Positions 61,383 to 64,000 of a DNA stretch of 64,000 bases are shown here, piece by piece (the first letter of the stretch is position 1; each line of letters starts with the position of its first letter). This DNA is from Membranipora membranacea (taxonomy: Eukaryota; Bryozoa; Gymnolaemata; Cheilostomatida; Membraniporidae). The stretch covers positions 23,436,001 to 23,500,000 of the forward strand of contig OU612073.1 in assembly GCA_914767715.1 (NCBI GenBank). The letters are read 5' to 3'. The notes under the pieces are model-generated. The model did no database searches. It had not been told where the DNA came from and was given only the letters and a program-made list of their open reading frames with translations. Position numbers and translations under genes: made by a program.

Positions 61383-63351
61383 ATGGATATCAAACAGCTA
61401 TTTATTGTCACTTTTCTACTTTTAGTAGGTGAGTACCCTGACACACACTGTAAGCAGTATTGTTTCCTCTGTCAAACATTATTTGCCTTCTTCGCTTCAA
61501 CTGCACTTTTCTCGGGAGCATAAGTGTCACTTGCTCCCTAGAGACTATCGCTAACAATAAAACCAAAATTGCAGTATGTAATAAAAAACGGCATGTTTGA
61601 AAAACTTCTTACGTTATCGTGTAATCCATATACGATAAGCCTGCACCGTTAATATTTTCGGTTCATGTTATTCAGGAGGAGGTTCACTAGTGGTGGAAGC
61701 ACAAGTCAGTGACCCAACAGCAGCCATAGTATCATCATCAACAGAGGTATCCAGTACAACAACTGAACAGTACATCACAACGACAAATAACAACAGTCTC
61801 TCTAACTCCACAAATAGTACAGATACATCTACATATAATCTACTGGATATTAATACTACTATACCGGCCCCCACAACTCCCCCTCTACTCACCACACCTG
61901 TATTCCATACTAGACTACCCGTGTTACTCAATGGAACTTCTCCGGAGTTTATTGGCTGGCCTGATATGGAAACAGGTTTGTAAACAGATATCAAAGCCGT
62001 GTAGACAAACTTTAATATATGAATCAGTTGTAGTTCTTCCAGTTTGTGAGTACGAATTATATAAAAAAATCAGTCTTTCGATGGACCTTGTAACCCCAGG
62101 ACTATATTTCACATTATATGTGTCTTTCTACTATTGCAGAATTACCAACCACAACAGAAGCTATAATCCCGCCCACACGCAGACCTGAGGGCACCATAGC
62201 CTGTCCTCTCTGTACTAAGAGGACCATGAGGACCGGGCAGGTGAACGTAACGTGTCGGGACAGCCCTGTGTGGTGTGATCAGTATGGAGGATGCTGGGTA
62301 AAGTTACTTATATATAATATATACTCTGAGGGAATAATATGGTGCTGAATTATATGAGTGGTAGCAATAACTTTTTTGAAGGCATTATATGATATCTGTA
62401 GACCCCCTTTTCAAACATGCCTGGTGTCAGTCACTTTGTTTTGCTCTGAATTTATCAAAATATATCAATCTCAAATATTTTAGAACTGCATGAGAATATT
62501 TGAAATCATTACTTGGCTTCCAACTAAAGTGATTTGATTACCGAGTCTGCATATATGTATCAGTCATCCGACAGAAAGCACATATTCAACGTGATATCTT
62601 TACTTATTTACGATCTGGAAAACAGGTGCTTATTCTGTGGTTTTTCTTCATTTTTCCCTCAAAACTCGTTTTTTTAGTACTATACAGATGTTGATGGTCA
62701 TATAACTAAAGGGTGTATGGATATCATCCCTAAAAGAGCAGGCTTCTATCCTACATCATGCTCAGAATTTTATAAGCACGGCTTTTGTGTGAGAGAGGTA
62801 AGTTAATATTTGAGCATTGGTACAAATGAATAGATGTTGGTTTGATTAAGTTGATAATAATAAAGGAAATATCTTAATTAATTGTTCGTTGAAGCAAAAA
62901 TAACTCAAATGCTGACACAATAAGCTTCAGTGATTACAATAATAATTCAAATAATATCAGAATTTCCTCATTATAGCCTCTGGTATTTGTCACAGCCAGC
63001 CCTTGATGGCGTTCGGGATGGCGATTGCGGTCGCTAACGACCAGGCTACAGCCATGATCGCCATCCTGAACGCCATCAAGGGCTGGCTGTGTTATTTATG
63101 AGCTAGGCGGATGATATGTTTCATCATTGACCAGAATGTCAAGATCATAGACTTAATATAATATATTAAGTCTATGGTCAAGATATATAATATACACTCT
63201 CATACAATTATATCAATTATTATATCAATTTACCTTTCAGCAATGTCTGAGTTGTGATCTATTTGGAGTAGGAGGAAGCAGCAGTCAGCAATTATCTGTA
63301 AAACGCTTTCAGATTATCATCACGGCTGTTTTGACCTATTTGCTAGTTTAG
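61383..63351 (+). CDS. GPI-anchor-type protein: Thr/Ser-rich stalk plus Ly6/uPAR-like domain
   Basis: Exons 61383-61428, 61676-61975, 62140-62297, 62678-62797 and 63241-63351 give 244 residues; phases agree. MDIKQLFIVTFLLLVG is a signal peptide. Residues ~20-130 are rich in Thr, Ser, Asn and Pro with several N-glycosylation sites (NNSLSNSTNST), a mucin-like stalk. Residues 137-213 carry ten cysteines: CPLC, TC, WC, GGCW, KGC, SC, FC and CLSC. A CxxC start and a KGC sixth cysteine suit a three-finger LU (Ly6/uPAR) domain, but the normal CCxxxxCN end is altered, so the family call is an inference. A small-residue stretch (GGSSSQQ) and a hydrophobic C-terminus (IIITAVLTYLLV) form a GPI-attachment signal. 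Probably an extracellular surface protein; partner unknown. Confidence 0.8.
62991..63091. mobile_element. 101-bp MITE, ~33-bp inverted ends
   Basis: CACAGCCAGCCCTTGATGGC at the left, complement at the right, one or two mismatches. The flanks GTATTTGT and TTATTTAT match at 6 of 8. It lies in the last intron of the Ly6-like gene. The CACAG end and 8-bp duplication resemble the MITE at 53028. Confidence 0.7.
63146..63176. mobile_element. 31-bp palindromic micro-element, exact 8-bp duplication
   Basis: A perfect palindrome starting CATAGACTTAATATA. Direct repeats GTCAAGAT (63138-63145, 63177-63184) flank it exactly. It lies in the last intron of the Ly6-like gene. It shares the CATAGAC end with the insertion at 18687. 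Confidence 0.8.
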
Positions 63352-64000
63352 AGGCATTTGCACGAGTTCTTATATAATAACATATCTAGTCAGTGTTGAT
63401 GTTTTTTCCTTCTTTCTATTCATTTTTATGGCAAAGGAAAAATTCGATAAAATGATGTGATACCATCAGCTAAGTGAGATGGATTTGGTGACAATTTCAG
63501 CCGATCTGGCAACAAAAGGTACAACTTATGTGAGCACAATATTTTCACAAAAGAATAGACAGTGAGGCCTGTGAGACAGTGAGGCCTGTGATAACCGGGC
63601 CACAATTTGTCCCATTTGGTTATTCAAGTTCCATTGTAGGAATGTAACCCACAGGCTCCATCATTTTCTTAAAGCTATCTTATGGAACATGTTTTGTAGT
63701 TTTTATCATCGATTTATTTTTCTTGTAAGAGCTTATATTTAAATAAAAGTTTATAGGAAAGACAGTACAGTGTGAATGCTGCACCGGTAGTTCGGTTGTG
63801 GTTATGATTTTGTTGCCATTTTCTTAATTGAGTAGTAGCAAAAAACAGCAGTCATGCCTTAACCATCATTTATATGGCAGGTATTATAAATAAAGTGGAA
63901 ATAATTGCGAGACGCTTATCCATTCTTGATCATCGTAATAGTTATAGAAAGTTTCTATCAAATTCTTATTGATAGCATTTGAGCAGAGAGAATGGAATTC
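63352..64000. other. 3' flank of the Ly6-like gene
   Basis: AATAAA at 63742-63747 (about 390 bp after the stop) is the likely polyadenylation signal. No further gene seen before the window ends. Confidence 0.45.

Overview
The window is nuclear DNA from an animal. It is AT-rich, and its genes are split by GT-AG introns (mostly about 0.2-1.5 kb). Some genes have TATA-type promoters and AATAAA signals downstream. Transposon debris and minisatellites are dense. Gene content (LRR-TIR Toll-like receptor, C-type lectins, AMBRA1, the centriole protein TEDC1, a NADAR enzyme) points to an invertebrate metazoan. The sequence alone does not let me name the phylum. Exon models were built by hand from splice sites and reading phase. 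Total coding lengths are multiples of three for all seven intact models, although one (the CaaX gene) has an uncertain middle.

Layout. 1-5.3 kb: no gene; a U2 snRNA-like scrap, a Harbinger-type MITE, Ty3/gypsy RT and hAT fragments. 5.8-10.0 kb (+): Toll-like receptor, 4 coding exons. 12.2-14.1 kb (-): class A GPCR pseudogene cut by a hAT element with an 8-bp target duplication. 14-17.6 kb: a decayed local duplication and a second Harbinger-like MITE. 17.9-19.8 kb (+) and 24.6-26.7 kb (+): two related secreted C-type lectins, one with an EPN-type sugar site, the other with two shortened lectin domains. 28.2-35.8 kb (-): TEDC1, 9 exons. 36.3-38.6 kb (+): NADAR-domain protein, divergent from TEDC1. 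41.2-52.1 kb (-): AMBRA1, 17 coding exons. 54.2-60.4 kb (+): an unrecognised protein with a PPxY motif and a C-terminal CaaX box. 61.4-63.4 kb (+): a GPI-anchor-type protein with a mucin-like stalk and a Ly6/uPAR-like ten-cysteine domain.

The receptor, the lectins and perhaps the Ly6-like protein are typical surface or secreted innate-recognition genes. TEDC1 (centriole), AMBRA1 (autophagy and ubiquitin ligase adaptor) and NADAR (ADP-ribose/nucleotide glycosidase fold) are housekeeping. I see no evidence that the neighbouring genes act in one pathway.

The most unusual signal is a set of tiny palindromic insertions. Several hairpins of 18-32 bp sit between exact target-site duplications. One family has termini CARGGAG and 7-bp duplications; a 1.18-kb element at 28678-29856 with related termini also has an exact 7-bp duplication. 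A second family starts CATAGAC and has 8-bp duplications. They look like transposons reduced to almost nothing but their ends, or like excision footprints.
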